DNA of 53,131 nt from Xanthomonas sp. Lineage in GTDB: Bacteria > Pseudomonadota > Gammaproteobacteria > Xanthomonadales > Xanthomonadaceae. Position numbers and translations under genes: made by a program. The stretch is taken from NCBI RefSeq assembly GCF_017163755.1, contig NZ_JAFIWC010000034.1, positions 1-53,131 on the forward strand. Reading direction: 5' to 3'. This document shows positions 25,469 to 34,645 of the stretch, piece after piece (position 1 is the stretch's first letter; the number at the start of each line of letters is the position of its first letter). The notes beneath the pieces were generated by a model that saw nothing but the letters and a program-made list of their open reading frames with translations, was not told the DNA's origin and did not search any database.

Positions 25469-26587
25469 CTACGGCTTGGAGTGCTCGCCTTTAGGTACCT
25501 GCCACGCAATATCTGCCGGGCAATCGGTCAAACAGATTTCCTCTTGCACGAAGTCCGACTTCTTGGGCAACTTGCCTTTGGCGACGGTCTTCTCGTCGCG
25601 CAACAACAGGCCAGGCGCGAAGTAGACCGGCCGGATGGGGTCGTCGAAATTCGCATAGAAAAACAAGCTGTCTTCCACCGCCCACTCGTCAGCACCGTAT
25701 CGGAATGGCTCTCCCGGACTGACCCGTTTGAGGATGGTGATGCGCTCCGGCTCTATCCGCACCGGGGTGAACGTTGGTTTGATCTGGGTGATGCGGCCCG
25801 AGTAGGGCGATCGTTCTAAGTGCTCGCGCTCCGACGGCTTTGGACTGTAGCCGCAGGCGTAACCTCCATCTTCCTCGCGCATGCAGCTATAGCGATAAGC
25901 GTAACCGGCAGGGGTTCCCGGAAGGCCCCGTGGCAAGTATCGGCCGGACTCGTCGATGGCAGTGAGGCGCGGCTCCAGTGGGTCGTCCGGCGGCCTATAG
26001 GGGTGCATCATGATCCGCCACCGCAAGCCGGTTTCCTTGTCGAAAAAGTATCCGTCCTCGCTGAACTGTAACAGTCGATCCTTGTATGTCTGCAGCGAGT
26101 AGGCGGCGTAGCTTCCGAGCAGATCCTGCCGATGCTCCTCCTTGCGCTGCATCAGTTCCGAGCCGACATAGCTCAGGTAGGTGTTGTAGTAGATGTAGCG
26201 CGTGGTCCAGCGCTTGATCGGTATCAGTTCGGACTCGTGGATAAATTCCGAACGCTCGTACCATCTGTAGCCATTGGAGGTATCTGAGAAAAGCTGCTCG
26301 CCTTCGCGCTTGGCCAGAAAGCGGTCGCACTGCGCCTTGTTCAACCTCAGCCCAAAGGGCCTTTCAATCAGGCGCGGCGGGGGAAGAGCTTCGATGGTCG
26401 GATTCAACTCGCGGCCCGGATTCGTATACTCATGGTGGGAGCTTCCACGCGTGGTGACTACGCAGTTTAGTGCGATTGCATTGGGAGCCTCGTCCATGAG
26501 GCGGAGTACGGCGTTGCTGGCGGCCGCTGCATGCATCTGTGTGAAAATCGCTACTCCGACCAGATAGTAGCCGAAGGATATTTTCAT
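25469..26587 (-). CDS. Predicted exported immunity protein, paralogue 3
   Basis: A 372-residue member of a three-copy family. It has a signal-peptide-like start (residues 1-22, ending AAAA), then a charged domain with ERPFGLRLNKAQCDRFLAKR, RWTTRYIYYNTYLSYVGSEL, GETGLRW-type and DDPIRPVYFAPGLLLRDE segments, and paired cysteines in EEICLTDCPADIAWQVP near the end. A periplasmic location fits a role in blocking a peptidoglycan-cutting effector. The second of two close ATGs is preferred because the AGGAC motif is seven bases before it. This is the most diverged copy and the last of the operon. The family is not one I can name. Confidence 0.8.
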   Translation of the reverse strand: MKISFGYYLVGVAIFTQMHAAAASNAVLRLMDEAPNAIALNCVVTTRGSSHHEYTNPGRELNPTIEALPPPRLIERPFGLRLNKAQCDRFLAKREGEQLFSDTSNGYRWYERSEFIHESELIPIKRWTTRYIYYNTYLSYVGSELMQRKEEHRQDLLGSYAAYSLQTYKDRLLQFSEDGYFFDKETGLRWRIMMHPYRPPDDPLEPRLTAIDESGRYLPRGLPGTPAGYAYRYSCMREEDGGYACGYSPKPSEREHLERSPYSGRITQIKPTFTPVRIEPERITILKRVSPGEPFRYGADEWAVEDSLFFYANFDDPIRPVYFAPGLLLRDEKTVAKGKLPKKSDFVQEEICLTDCPADIAWQVPKGEHSKP

Positions 26588-26603
26588 GATCATGTCCTAT
26601 GCA

Positions 26604-26720
26604 TCATCGCGCTTGATTCCGACGTTGTAGTTCTTCGGCAACTTCGGGAAGAGGCCTGCCCGGTTGGCCCAGCGTATCGGCCGTTCCTCGATAGCCGGCA
26701 AGATCGCGCGGCTGCAAGGC
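26604..26720 (-). pseudogene. Duplicated effector 3' tail fragment before paralogue 3
   Basis: About 115 bases closely matching the last part of the metallopeptidase effector gene (the ...RDLAGYRG...PLPEVAEELQRRN... end). They sit just upstream of immunity paralogue 3, in the same relation as the intact effector to paralogue 1. The fragment joins directly to DNA resembling the end of an immunity gene at about 26720. It marks an old tandem duplication with loss of the rest of the effector. Confidence 0.8.
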
Positions 26721-26731
26721 TGCGCGCACCC

Positions 26732-27874
26732 TCAAGGATGCTGCGACTTGCGCTCCGCGCCAGGTACCTGCCAAGCGATGTCCGCAGGGCAATCGGTCAA
26801 GCAGATTTCCTCCTGCACGAAGTCCGATTTCTTTGGAAGCTTGCCTTTGGCAACGATCTTCTCGTCGCGCAACAACAGGCCAGGGGCGAAGTAGACGGGT
26901 CGGATGGGGTCGTCGAAATTCGCATAGAAGAATAGCGTGGTTGTCCAAGCGCCCTCCTCCTTGCCATACTTGAATGGCTCTCCGGGGCTGACCCGTTTGA
27001 GGATGGTGATGCGCTCCGGCTCTATCCGTATCGGGGTGAATGTGGGCTTGATCTGGGTGATGCGACCGTAGTAGGGCGATCGTTCCATGCGCTCACGCTC
27101 GGAAGGTCTGGGGCTGTAGCCGCAGGCGTAGCCCCCATCTTCCTCGCGCGAGCAGCTATAGCGATAAGCATAGCCGGCTGGTGCGGAAGGAACGCCGCGC
27201 GGCAGGTACTGTCCGGATTCGTCGATGGCAGTGAGTTCCGGCTCTAATGGGTCATCAGGCGGGGCATACGGATGCATCATGATCCGCCATCTCAAGCCGG
27301 TTTCCCTGTCGAAAAAGTATCCGTCTTGGCTGAACTGCAACAGGCGTTCCTTGTACGTTTGCAGCGAGTAGGCGGCGTAGCTTCCGAGCAGATCCTGCCG
27401 ATGTTCTTCCTTGCGCTGCATCAATTCCGAGCCGACATGGCTCAGGTAGGTGTTGTAGTAGATGTAGCGCGTGGTCCAGCGCTTGATCGGTATCAGTTCG
27501 GACTCATGGATGAATTCCGAACGTTCGTACCATGTATCGCTGGTGGAGATATCCGAGAAAAGCTGCTCGCCTTCGCGTTTGGCCAGAAAGCGGTCGCACT
27601 GCGCCTTGTTCAATAGAAGTCCAAAAGGCCTTTCAATCAGACGCGGCGGAGAAAGGTCTTCGATGGTCGGATTCAACTTGCGGCCCGGATTCGTATACTC
27701 ATGATGGGAGTTTTCGCGCGTGGTTACTAAGCAGCTTAGTGCGATTGCGTCGGGCGCCCCATCCTGGAGACGGGGTACGGCGTTGCCGGCGGATGCAGCA
27801 TGCATCTGCGTGAAAATCGCTACTCCGACCAGATAGTGGGCGAAGGAGATTAATCTTTTTGTATATATCTTCAT
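26732..27874 (-). CDS. Predicted exported immunity protein, paralogue 2
   Basis: A 380-residue paralogue with a signal peptide (HYLVGVAIFTQMHAASAG). The N-terminal half is almost identical, also at DNA level, to paralogue 1, while the second half differs more (for example DDPLEPELTAIDESGQYLP against DDPLEPRLTAIDESGRYLP). The conserved cysteines near the end are kept. An AGGGA motif lies seven bases before the chosen ATG. It would be co-transcribed with paralogue 1 and the effector. Confidence 0.82.
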   Translation of the reverse strand: MKIYTKRLISFAHYLVGVAIFTQMHAASAGNAVPRLQDGAPDAIALSCLVTTRENSHHEYTNPGRKLNPTIEDLSPPRLIERPFGLLLNKAQCDRFLAKREGEQLFSDISTSDTWYERSEFIHESELIPIKRWTTRYIYYNTYLSHVGSELMQRKEEHRQDLLGSYAAYSLQTYKERLLQFSQDGYFFDRETGLRWRIMMHPYAPPDDPLEPELTAIDESGQYLPRGVPSAPAGYAYRYSCSREEDGGYACGYSPRPSERERMERSPYYGRITQIKPTFTPIRIEPERITILKRVSPGEPFKYGKEEGAWTTTLFFYANFDDPIRPVYFAPGLLLRDEKIVAKGKLPKKSDFVQEEICLTDCPADIAWQVPGAERKSQHP

Positions 27875-27890
27875 GATCATTCCCTATGCA

Positions 27891-28135
27891 TCATCGCACT
27901 TGATTCCGGCGTTGTAGTTCTTCGGGAACTGCGGGAAGAGGCCTGCCAGGTTGAGCCGGCGGGTCGGCCGCTCCTCGATAGCCGGCAAGGTCGCGCGGCT
28001 GCAAGGCTACGCGGCTGTTGCAGCGCGCAGATGGTTGTTGCGTGAGCCGTCCAATGTTTGGCGTTAGTAGTCGCTGAAATAGAGGTGTCGGCGCGGCCTC
28101 GCGTAGCTGCGATAGTGAAGCAACCACTGGCCCGA
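27891..28135 (-). pseudogene. Decayed effector C-terminus before paralogue 2
   Basis: Reading the minus strand gives LHYRSYARPRRHLYFSDY, a stop, then GSRNNHL and the RVALQPRDLAGYRG tail. This matches the effector end (LLHDHRYARPDQHIYVGDDY, then HNNHLHIT and the same tail) with an in-frame stop and loss of zinc-binding histidines. A catalytic-domain end was therefore duplicated with the immunity gene and then decayed. Confidence 0.8.
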
Positions 28136-28249
28136 TCTTCGAGCGCTGTCGCATCCGCTCATGCATGTTCCTCTGCCGAGCGGCGCTGAGCGTTCAATCG
28201 TGGAACACTGGCCTGCAGGCTCATCATTTGCTTCCAGGGATCGTATCCC

Positions 28250-29392
28250 TCAAGGACGCTGCGGCTTCGGCTCCGCGCCGGGCACCTGCCAAGCGATGTC
28301 TTCCGGGCAATCGGTCAGGCAGATTTCTTCCTGCACGAAGTCCGATTTCTTTGGAAGCTTGCCTTTGGCAACGATCTTCTCGTCGCGCAACAACAGGCCA
28401 GGGGCGAAGTAGACGGGCCGGATGGGGTCGTCAAAATTCGCATAGAAAAACAAGCTGTCTTCCACGTCCCACTCGTCAGCGCCGTATCTGAATGGCTCTC
28501 CCGGACTGACCCGCTTGAGGATGGTGATGCGCTCCGGCTCTATCCGCATCGGGATGAACGCGGGTTTGATCTGGGTGATGCGTCCGTAATAGGGGGATTG
28601 CTCGACGCGCTCGCGCTCGGAGGGTTTGGGGCTGTAACCGCAGGCGTAGCCCCCATCGTCCTCGCGCGTGCAGCTATAGCGATAGGCATATCCGGCGGGA
28701 GTTCCGGGAAGGCCCCTCGGCAAGTACCGACCGGACTCATCAATGGCAGTGAGACGCGGCTCCAATGGGTCGTCCGGCGGCCTATAGGGATGCATCATGA
28801 TCCGCCAGCGCAAGCCGGTTTCCTTGTCGAAAAAGTACCCGTCCTGGCTGAATTGTAACAGTCGATCCTTGTATGTCTGCAGCGAGTAGGCGGCGTAGCT
28901 TCCGAGCAGATCCTGCCGATGTTCTTCCTTGCGCTGCATCAATTCCGAGCCGACATAGCTCAGGTAGGTGTTGTAGTAGATGTAGCGCGTGGTCCAGCGC
29001 TTGATCGGTATCAGTTCGGACTCATGGATGAATTCCGAACGTTCGTACCATGTATCGCTGGTGGAGATATCCGAGAAAAGCTGCTCGCCTTCGCGTTTGG
29101 CCAGAAAGCGGTCGCACTGCGCCTTGTTCAATAGAAGTCCAAAAGGCCTTTCAATCAGACGCGGCGGAGAAAGGTCTTCGATGGTCGGATTCAACTTGCG
29201 GCCCGGATTCGTATACTCATGATGGGAGTTTCCGCGCGTGGTGACTAAGCAGCTTAGTGCGATTGCGTCGGGAGCTCCATCCTGGAGGCGGGGTATAGCG
29301 TCGCTGGCGGCGGCCGTATGCATCTGTGTGAAAATCGCTACTCCGACCAAATAATAGACAGAGAAAATTAATCTTCTTGTATATATCTTCAT
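28250..29392 (-). CDS. Predicted exported immunity protein, paralogue 1 (next to the intact effector)
   Basis: A 380-residue protein with a signal peptide (YYLVGVAIFTQMHTAAAS). It begins 16 bases after the stop of the metallopeptidase effector, the usual position for a cognate immunity gene. The second of two ATGs is preferred since AGGAC lies seven bases before it. Conserved features shared with the other two copies are EYTNPGRKLNPTIEDLSPPR, the YNTYLSYVGSELMQRKEEHR block and the terminal Cys pair (CLTDCPEDIAWQVP). Periplasmic export would place it where a peptidoglycan-targeting toxin acts. No named family is recognised. Confidence 0.83.
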   Translation of the reverse strand: MKIYTRRLIFSVYYLVGVAIFTQMHTAAASDAIPRLQDGAPDAIALSCLVTTRGNSHHEYTNPGRKLNPTIEDLSPPRLIERPFGLLLNKAQCDRFLAKREGEQLFSDISTSDTWYERSEFIHESELIPIKRWTTRYIYYNTYLSYVGSELMQRKEEHRQDLLGSYAAYSLQTYKDRLLQFSQDGYFFDKETGLRWRIMMHPYRPPDDPLEPRLTAIDESGRYLPRGLPGTPAGYAYRYSCTREDDGGYACGYSPKPSERERVEQSPYYGRITQIKPAFIPMRIEPERITILKRVSPGEPFRYGADEWDVEDSLFFYANFDDPIRPVYFAPGLLLRDEKIVAKGKLPKKSDFVQEEICLTDCPEDIAWQVPGAEPKPQRP

Positions 29393-29408
29393 GATCATGT
29401 CCTATGCA

Positions 29409-31130
29409 TCATCGCACTTGATTCCGGCGTTGTAGTTCTTCGGGAACTGCGGGAAGAGGCCTGCCAGGTTGAGCCGGCGGATCGGCTGCTCCTCGATAGC
29501 CGGCAAGGTCGCGCGGCTGCAAGGCTACGCGGCTGTTGCACGTGATGTGCAGATGGTTGTTGTGTGAGGCATCCGAGGTGTGAGGATAGTCGTCGCCGAC
29601 GTAGATGTGCTGGTCCGGCCGCGCATAACGGTGATCATGAAGCAGCGAGCCGAACCTGTCGGCGAGCGCGTTGTTGCGGACATGGGATCCGTTGAACGTG
29701 AACGCCGGCAGTCGATCAGGACGGCTGTCGACCTCGGTGATGTCCAGCGCGTCTCCCAGCTTGTGAAGAATCGAGCCCAGCATGGGGCGCCAGCTGCCTA
29801 CGATCTTGACATGAGTGACGCCAGCCTGGGCGCAGGCCGACAGCAACATCATGTACACGAATGGGTGGTTGTGGGTGAGCACCTGTGCCTGGTTCAAACC
29901 CGTGATTTCCTCTGCATTGTCGCTGAAGCCAGGCGCCAGGCGAATGGTCAGATCCAATGGAGGTATGATGATGTCGCCGCCTTGGGAGCGTCTGCGGTTC
30001 GGCTGAGGAATGTTCTCGATCTGGCCGCTGTAGATGGGGTCTAGCAAGTCTGCCCATTCCAACTGCATGCGCAGCGCAGGTGGTGGGGGGGCACCCTGAT
30101 CGCGCCCCGGGTTCCGAGGTTGAGGCGGCGCGTTGCGGTACTGCGCCGCTTGCTCCGGGCTGATCTGCCCATGCTGCTCGGCCCAGGCGATCTGACGTTC
30201 GCTGGGTTGCGCGATCTCGTACCAGGTGGTAATTCCGCCCTGAACATCCAGCGTCAATTGGCCCGTGATCCACCGCCGAATGTCAGCCATACCGTAGCTG
30301 CGAGTGAAGGTTCTCCAGACTCGACCATTCAAATCCCCAGTGTGAACGCTTGGAGATTGCGCAGCTAAGGCGGTCAGAACCTGATTTTCTTGCGGCTCCG
30401 GTCCCTCCGCAGCGCGCTCCGTGATAGTCACCGTCGTCAGGCCCTCCGCGGCGGGCACCACCCGATACATCACCAGATTCGCGGCATCATCGCGCCAGCG
30501 CTGCTCGTCGCCATTGGCGGCCGCCCCCAATACGATGCCCACTCGCGCAACCCCATCCACCGCCACCTCGGCGGTCTGAACCTGGCTCCTGTTTCCGGTG
30601 AACCGGGCCGGCTCGGTGCGCGTTGTGCCGGCATGGAGCACTTCCAGCGTAGCGGCGTCCACGATCAGGTACGGGAAATTGGTCAGGTAGGTCGCGTAGT
30701 CCCGCCCGTTGTTGCGGATGGTGTCGACGTTGTCGATGACGTACTTCACCCGTTGCTGGCCGGCGCGCAGGGTCAGCGTCTCGCAGTGATCCTGCGATTG
30801 CGGCATCGTCGCGGTGGTCGCGTTGAATGCCAGGCGCACGGTGACCACCGGATACCGGCCCTCCGGCTTGCTGCTGACGGCCTGGTTCACCGGCCGGCAT
30901 TCGCCACCGGCCGGAGGCGCGATGGCCAGGGTGACGAGGACCGGGCCCCGGGTCTGGATCTGCTCGGTCCGCCCTTGGTCGTTGGTAGTGCCTTCGCGCG
31001 TGGTGGCGGTGGTGGCGCCCTGGTCGGTCCAGGTCAAGGTGTAGCGTCGCGCGTCGCGGATCGGCGTGCTCTGCTGATCCACCAGACGGAAACACAGGTG
31101 ATGCGGCGCGGGTTGCGGGGTCTGGGTCAT
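29409..31130 (-). CDS. VgrG-linked effector with LAS-type (M15/MepA-like) metallopeptidase domain
   Basis: A 573-residue protein whose ATG overlaps the vgrG stop (ATGA). Residues ~1-80 form a beta-rich, transthyretin-like domain (CFRLVDQQSTPIRDARRYTL), a likely docking module. The middle (about 90-400) is of unknown fold. The C-terminus carries HKLGDALDI (H456, G459, D463) and HNNHLHIT (H526, H528), the His/Asp/His zinc pattern of LAS peptidases such as VanX- or MepA-type peptidoglycan enzymes. I infer cleavage of peptidoglycan peptides in the target periplasm. A 45-residue tail follows the last zinc motif. No signal peptide is present, as expected for T6SS cargo. Confidence 0.85.
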   Translation of the reverse strand: MTQTPQPAPHHLCFRLVDQQSTPIRDARRYTLTWTDQGATTATTREGTTNDQGRTEQIQTRGPVLVTLAIAPPAGGECRPVNQAVSSKPEGRYPVVTVRLAFNATTATMPQSQDHCETLTLRAGQQRVKYVIDNVDTIRNNGRDYATYLTNFPYLIVDAATLEVLHAGTTRTEPARFTGNRSQVQTAEVAVDGVARVGIVLGAAANGDEQRWRDDAANLVMYRVVPAAEGLTTVTITERAAEGPEPQENQVLTALAAQSPSVHTGDLNGRVWRTFTRSYGMADIRRWITGQLTLDVQGGITTWYEIAQPSERQIAWAEQHGQISPEQAAQYRNAPPQPRNPGRDQGAPPPPALRMQLEWADLLDPIYSGQIENIPQPNRRRSQGGDIIIPPLDLTIRLAPGFSDNAEEITGLNQAQVLTHNHPFVYMMLLSACAQAGVTHVKIVGSWRPMLGSILHKLGDALDITEVDSRPDRLPAFTFNGSHVRNNALADRFGSLLHDHRYARPDQHIYVGDDYPHTSDASHNNHLHITCNSRVALQPRDLAGYRGAADPPAQPGRPLPAVPEELQRRNQVR

Positions 31131-33913
31131 GTCGTGCTTCCTTGCGCATCGAGCGGCTGGGGCATGCAGCAGTTGGCGAGGTTTTCCTGCATGTCCTTGT
31201 CCAGGACTTCCCATTCCTCGTTGTCGGCCAGCTGTATCTTGAGTTGCTCCGAACGGTCGCCGCTCACGACCACGCGGCTGGTGCCGTCCTGATCGGTCCT
31301 GACGTCCTCGTATGTCCCGTCTTCGTGCCAGATGCGCAACACCTGGTCGCGGATCGCTTGGCCGGTGTGGTCCAGCAGCTTGACGCGCGCGGTGTACGGC
31401 TCGCGTCCCAGCAAATGGAACGGCAATGCCGCCAGGGACAAGGACCCACTCTCCCCACCCAAGAACGGATGCTGGCTGGCCTTGACCGTGAACTCGCCCG
31501 GGCAGGCGAAGGTGATGTCGCCGCCTTCCAGGGTGATGCTCGTCTGTCCGGCCTGCAGCACGATCTTCTGCTGCGCCAGCACGTCGATGCGGGTGTCGGT
31601 GGCGGTGACCGTCACTGCCTGGTCGGCCAGCAGTTCCAGGGTGCCGGTGTGCGCCTGCAGGCTCACCGGGCCAGCCGCGGCGATCAGCTTGATCGGTCCG
31701 CTCTGCGCGAACAGCGCGGCGTGCTGCCCGGACACCGCCGACAGCGTCTGCCCGGCGCTCAGGTGCGCATCGTCCTGCACGGTCAGCTGCAGGTTCTGCC
31801 CGGCATAGGCCACGCCGCTGGCCGGGGTGGTCCAGGCGACGTGGTCCGGCGATTCGCCGAGCAGGCGCGCCTCGGCGAAGCGTTCCACCGGGTCCTGGCC
31901 CTCGCGGCTGCCGTCGGCCGGCTTGGTCGCCGGCTGGCCGCCGACCGCGCCGGCGTACTTGCCCTGCGCCTGCGGGTCGATCGCCTCGCGCAGTTGGGTC
32001 ACGCTGGAGTGGGCGTCCAGCCCCGGCACCTGCTGTTGGGTCAGGGTGTCGTGCAGCGCCTGCGCGGTGCGCTCGGCGCCTTGCAGCTGGGCCACCGCCT
32101 CGGCCACGTCCAGCGCGGTCGAGGCGCCCTGGGGGCGGGCGCTGCTGGACAGCAGCAGGCCTTGCGCGGCATGCACGTTGCCCCAGCCCTGCGAGGCCAG
32201 TTCGAAGCCCTGGCCGCGCAGCGCGCCACGCGCGGTGTCGCTGTGCTGGATCAGGTAGCCCAGCTCCAGCCGGGTGTCGGCCAGCGAGGTGTGCAGGCGC
32301 GTGCGCAGCTGGCCGGGGGTGTCGTCCAGCAGCCATTGCTGGGTGCCGCTGCCGTCGTGCGACTGGGTGTGCAGGCCGCTGAGCGTGCCGGGGTGGCTGG
32401 CGCTCTCGTCCAGGCCGCCGCCGAACGGCGGGGCGACCTCGCCGTTGTACAGCTGGCCGGTGATGCGCGGCTGGTCCAGGTCCCCGTGCAGGAACTCCAC
32501 CAGCACCTCGCTGCCGATGCGCGGCAGGAAATGGCTGCCCCAGTTGGGGCCGGCCACCCACTCGGCCACCGGCACCCAGGTGCCGGCGCTCTGGTCGCCT
32601 GGCGCATGGCCGGGCTCGGCGCTGGCGCTGTCGCTCAGGCCGCCCGGGGTGGGCTGCGCGCCGCGCTGCCACGGGAACTGGATCCGCACCTGGTGGTCGC
32701 GGCTCGGGCTCACCGCCGCATCGGCCACGCCGACCACCCGGGCGCTCTGCGGCCCGTGCATGCGCGGGCGGTCCTGCGGCAGCGCGCGCAGCGGCGTGGC
32801 CGCCGGCACCGCCAGGAAGCGGTTGCGGTAGCTGCCGTGCTCCAGCTCCGGCGCATCCAGCAGCGCGACGATGCCCTGGCCCAGGTTGTTCACCGCCACG
32901 TGCTCGATCGACACCGGGACGAAGCGCTGGCCTTCGTGCTGCGCGTGCTGGCTCAAGGTGAACACCGCCCCGGCCGACAGCACGCGGGCGCTGCCGGCGC
33001 CGGCGTGCAGCGTGTGCGGCACGCGCAGCGCGTCCAGCCGCGCCTGCGCCTGGGCCTGCGCGGCCGCGTCCTGGGCGAAGCGCCCGGCGCGCGGCTGCAC
33101 GTAGACCTCCAGCGGCGGCAGCCCGCCGGCCTCGGCCTGCGCCTGCGCGTTGACCGCGCGCAACTGCTCGCTGTGCCAGCTGGCCACGGTGCTGGCGGTG
33201 GGCACCACGCCGCGGCGCTCGCCGAAGGCGCTGATCGCATCGTCGGCCTCGGCCATGTCGCTGCGGTGGAAGCGGATCGTGCCGCTGTCCGGCGCCTGCG
33301 CCTGCGGGTCGAAGACCACCAGCGTGGCCGCGGCGGCCTCGCTGTCCTCGCCCTGCGCGTGCTCGTAGCGCCACGCCAGGCCGGCCTCGGCCAGCAGGCG
33401 GGTGACGAAGGCCCAGTCGGTCTCGCGGTACTGGGTGGTGATCGGGTGCGTGGGCAGCGCGGCCTGCAGCTCGAAGCGGAACGCGGCCTGCGGGTAGTCG
33501 GCGAAGATCCGCTCGCAGATCGCGCGCGCGTCCAGGTCCTGGAACACCAGCGCATTGCGCCGCAGTTCCAGCAGCGCCGTCCACGGCTCCAGGGTCAGCC
33601 GGTAGCGGGCCAGGCCGCCATCGCCGCCCAGCTGCGCCACCGCCGTGCACAGGCCCTGCCAATGGCGCGGGGTGCCGTCGGCCTGGCGCAGTTGCAGGTC
33701 CAGCGGCTGCTCCAGCAGCGCATCGGCCTCGAGGAACGCCGAGGTGGCCAGGCACTCGATCTGCAGCCGCGTGGCCCCGCAGACCGATTCCTGCCCATGG
33801 AAGCGCTCCACCACCAGCCCCTCCAGCGGGGCGCACAGTTGGATCAGGCGGGCGTGTTGGGACGGCTGCGCGAGCGACGCAAGCGCGCCCGCAAACGGAA
33901 TCGAGATATCCAT
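31127..33913 (-). CDS. vgrG: VgrG, type VI secretion spike protein with C-terminal extension
   Basis: A 928-residue spike protein. The N-terminal gp27-like part includes YRETDWAFVTRLLAEAGLAW. The gp5-like OB part has the hallmark HQVRIQFPWQRG and WVPVAEWVAGPNWGSHFLPR with GSEVLVEFLHGDLDQPRITG. A beta-helix/DUF2345 region follows (about 560-800). The last ~110 residues form an extra beta-rich domain (PYTARVKLLDHTGQAIRDQV, EDVRTDQDGTSRVV) resembling transthyretin-like adaptor domains that recruit effectors. The stop overlaps the effector start. No hcp or other tss genes occur in the window, so this is an orphan vgrG island. Confidence 0.95.
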   Translation of the reverse strand: MDISIPFAGALASLAQPSQHARLIQLCAPLEGLVVERFHGQESVCGATRLQIECLATSAFLEADALLEQPLDLQLRQADGTPRHWQGLCTAVAQLGGDGGLARYRLTLEPWTALLELRRNALVFQDLDARAICERIFADYPQAAFRFELQAALPTHPITTQYRETDWAFVTRLLAEAGLAWRYEHAQGEDSEAAAATLVVFDPQAQAPDSGTIRFHRSDMAEADDAISAFGERRGVVPTASTVASWHSEQLRAVNAQAQAEAGGLPPLEVYVQPRAGRFAQDAAAQAQAQARLDALRVPHTLHAGAGSARVLSAGAVFTLSQHAQHEGQRFVPVSIEHVAVNNLGQGIVALLDAPELEHGSYRNRFLAVPAATPLRALPQDRPRMHGPQSARVVGVADAAVSPSRDHQVRIQFPWQRGAQPTPGGLSDSASAEPGHAPGDQSAGTWVPVAEWVAGPNWGSHFLPRIGSEVLVEFLHGDLDQPRITGQLYNGEVAPPFGGGLDESASHPGTLSGLHTQSHDGSGTQQWLLDDTPGQLRTRLHTSLADTRLELGYLIQHSDTARGALRGQGFELASQGWGNVHAAQGLLLSSSARPQGASTALDVAEAVAQLQGAERTAQALHDTLTQQQVPGLDAHSSVTQLREAIDPQAQGKYAGAVGGQPATKPADGSREGQDPVERFAEARLLGESPDHVAWTTPASGVAYAGQNLQLTVQDDAHLSAGQTLSAVSGQHAALFAQSGPIKLIAAAGPVSLQAHTGTLELLADQAVTVTATDTRIDVLAQQKIVLQAGQTSITLEGGDITFACPGEFTVKASQHPFLGGESGSLSLAALPFHLLGREPYTARVKLLDHTGQAIRDQVLRIWHEDGTYEDVRTDQDGTSRVVVSGDRSEQLKIQLADNEEWEVLDKDMQENLANCCMPQPLDAQGSTT

Positions 33914-34342
33914 ATCTTCGTACTCATAATTGTTTTATGAGGCCACGGCGCGTGGGCGTATGCACCACGCAAACCGATCCAGGCCAGCGACCATAGTGCC
34001 GGAATCGGTGCCGGTGGCAATGTCACTGCGTAGACAACGTTAGTCTTGTATTTCCGAACTTGTCAAGTTTTTCATTTCCGCCTATGCGCTGCTTCTTTCA
34101 AAGGCCATACCCCGGTGGCGAAGTGAGCACGGAACGAGGCGGCAGTAGTGAATGTTCGCTTAGGTGTTGCTCGAGCCCTTACCGTTGGGCGGACGACGCT
34201 TCAGTCCGCCGCCAACGCGCCGTTATCCAGGATATGCCGGGCGCCGCAAGCGCCGGGCAAAACGCGGCGCAAGCGTGCGGCATGGCCATTGGCCGTGCCG
34301 CGACAGGCGTTGCGTCCGCTGTCGATTTCCCGGGAACGCGCC
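33914..34342. other. Upstream region of vgrG, no clear gene
   Basis: The vgrG promoter should lie in the first ~150 bases, which are AT-richer (TTGTCAAG, TTTTTCATTT, near 34045-34075). The rest up to 34342 shows overlapping weak frames but no family resemblance. I assign no gene here. Confidence 0.4.
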
Positions 34343-34561
34343 ATGTCCGCACCAACCAGCAACCCTCCCTCCACGGCGGCAGCGCCGAACGACCCGCTGC
34401 GCGCGTTCGCTGATGGCGTGCGCGGCCGCTCCATGGCCACCGAGGAAGCCGTGCAGCTGATGGCGTTCGTGAGCCGTACGCAGTCCGCGCGGCAGGCGTG
34501 CCCGCTGCTGGCGCCATCGCCCGCATCGCTGCGCATGCGCGATACGGTGCCGGTCGAATAG
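34343..34561 (+). CDS. Small hypothetical protein
   Basis: A 72-residue frame with GC-rich codon use, an Ala/Pro/Ser-rich start and a more ordered middle (FADGVRGRSMATEEAVQLMA). A weak ribosome-binding site precedes the ATG. There is no known family, signal peptide or membrane segment. It could also be a chance frame. Confidence 0.35.
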   Translation: MSAPTSNPPSTAAAPNDPLRAFADGVRGRSMATEEAVQLMAFVSRTQSARQACPLLAPSPASLRMRDTVPVE

Positions 34562-34645
34562 CCGGTTCTGCCGTCGCGACTTCTGCGTGCGGCGTGCGGG
34601 CGTAATGGCTAAAAAACCCCGGGCCACTGGTTCGCCTTACGCAAC

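Noticed and set aside
29409-33836. A 1475-codon frame fusing the effector to sequence under vgrG
   Set aside because: The N-terminal part is out of frame with the VgrG domains. The effector starts at the ATG overlapping the vgrG stop.
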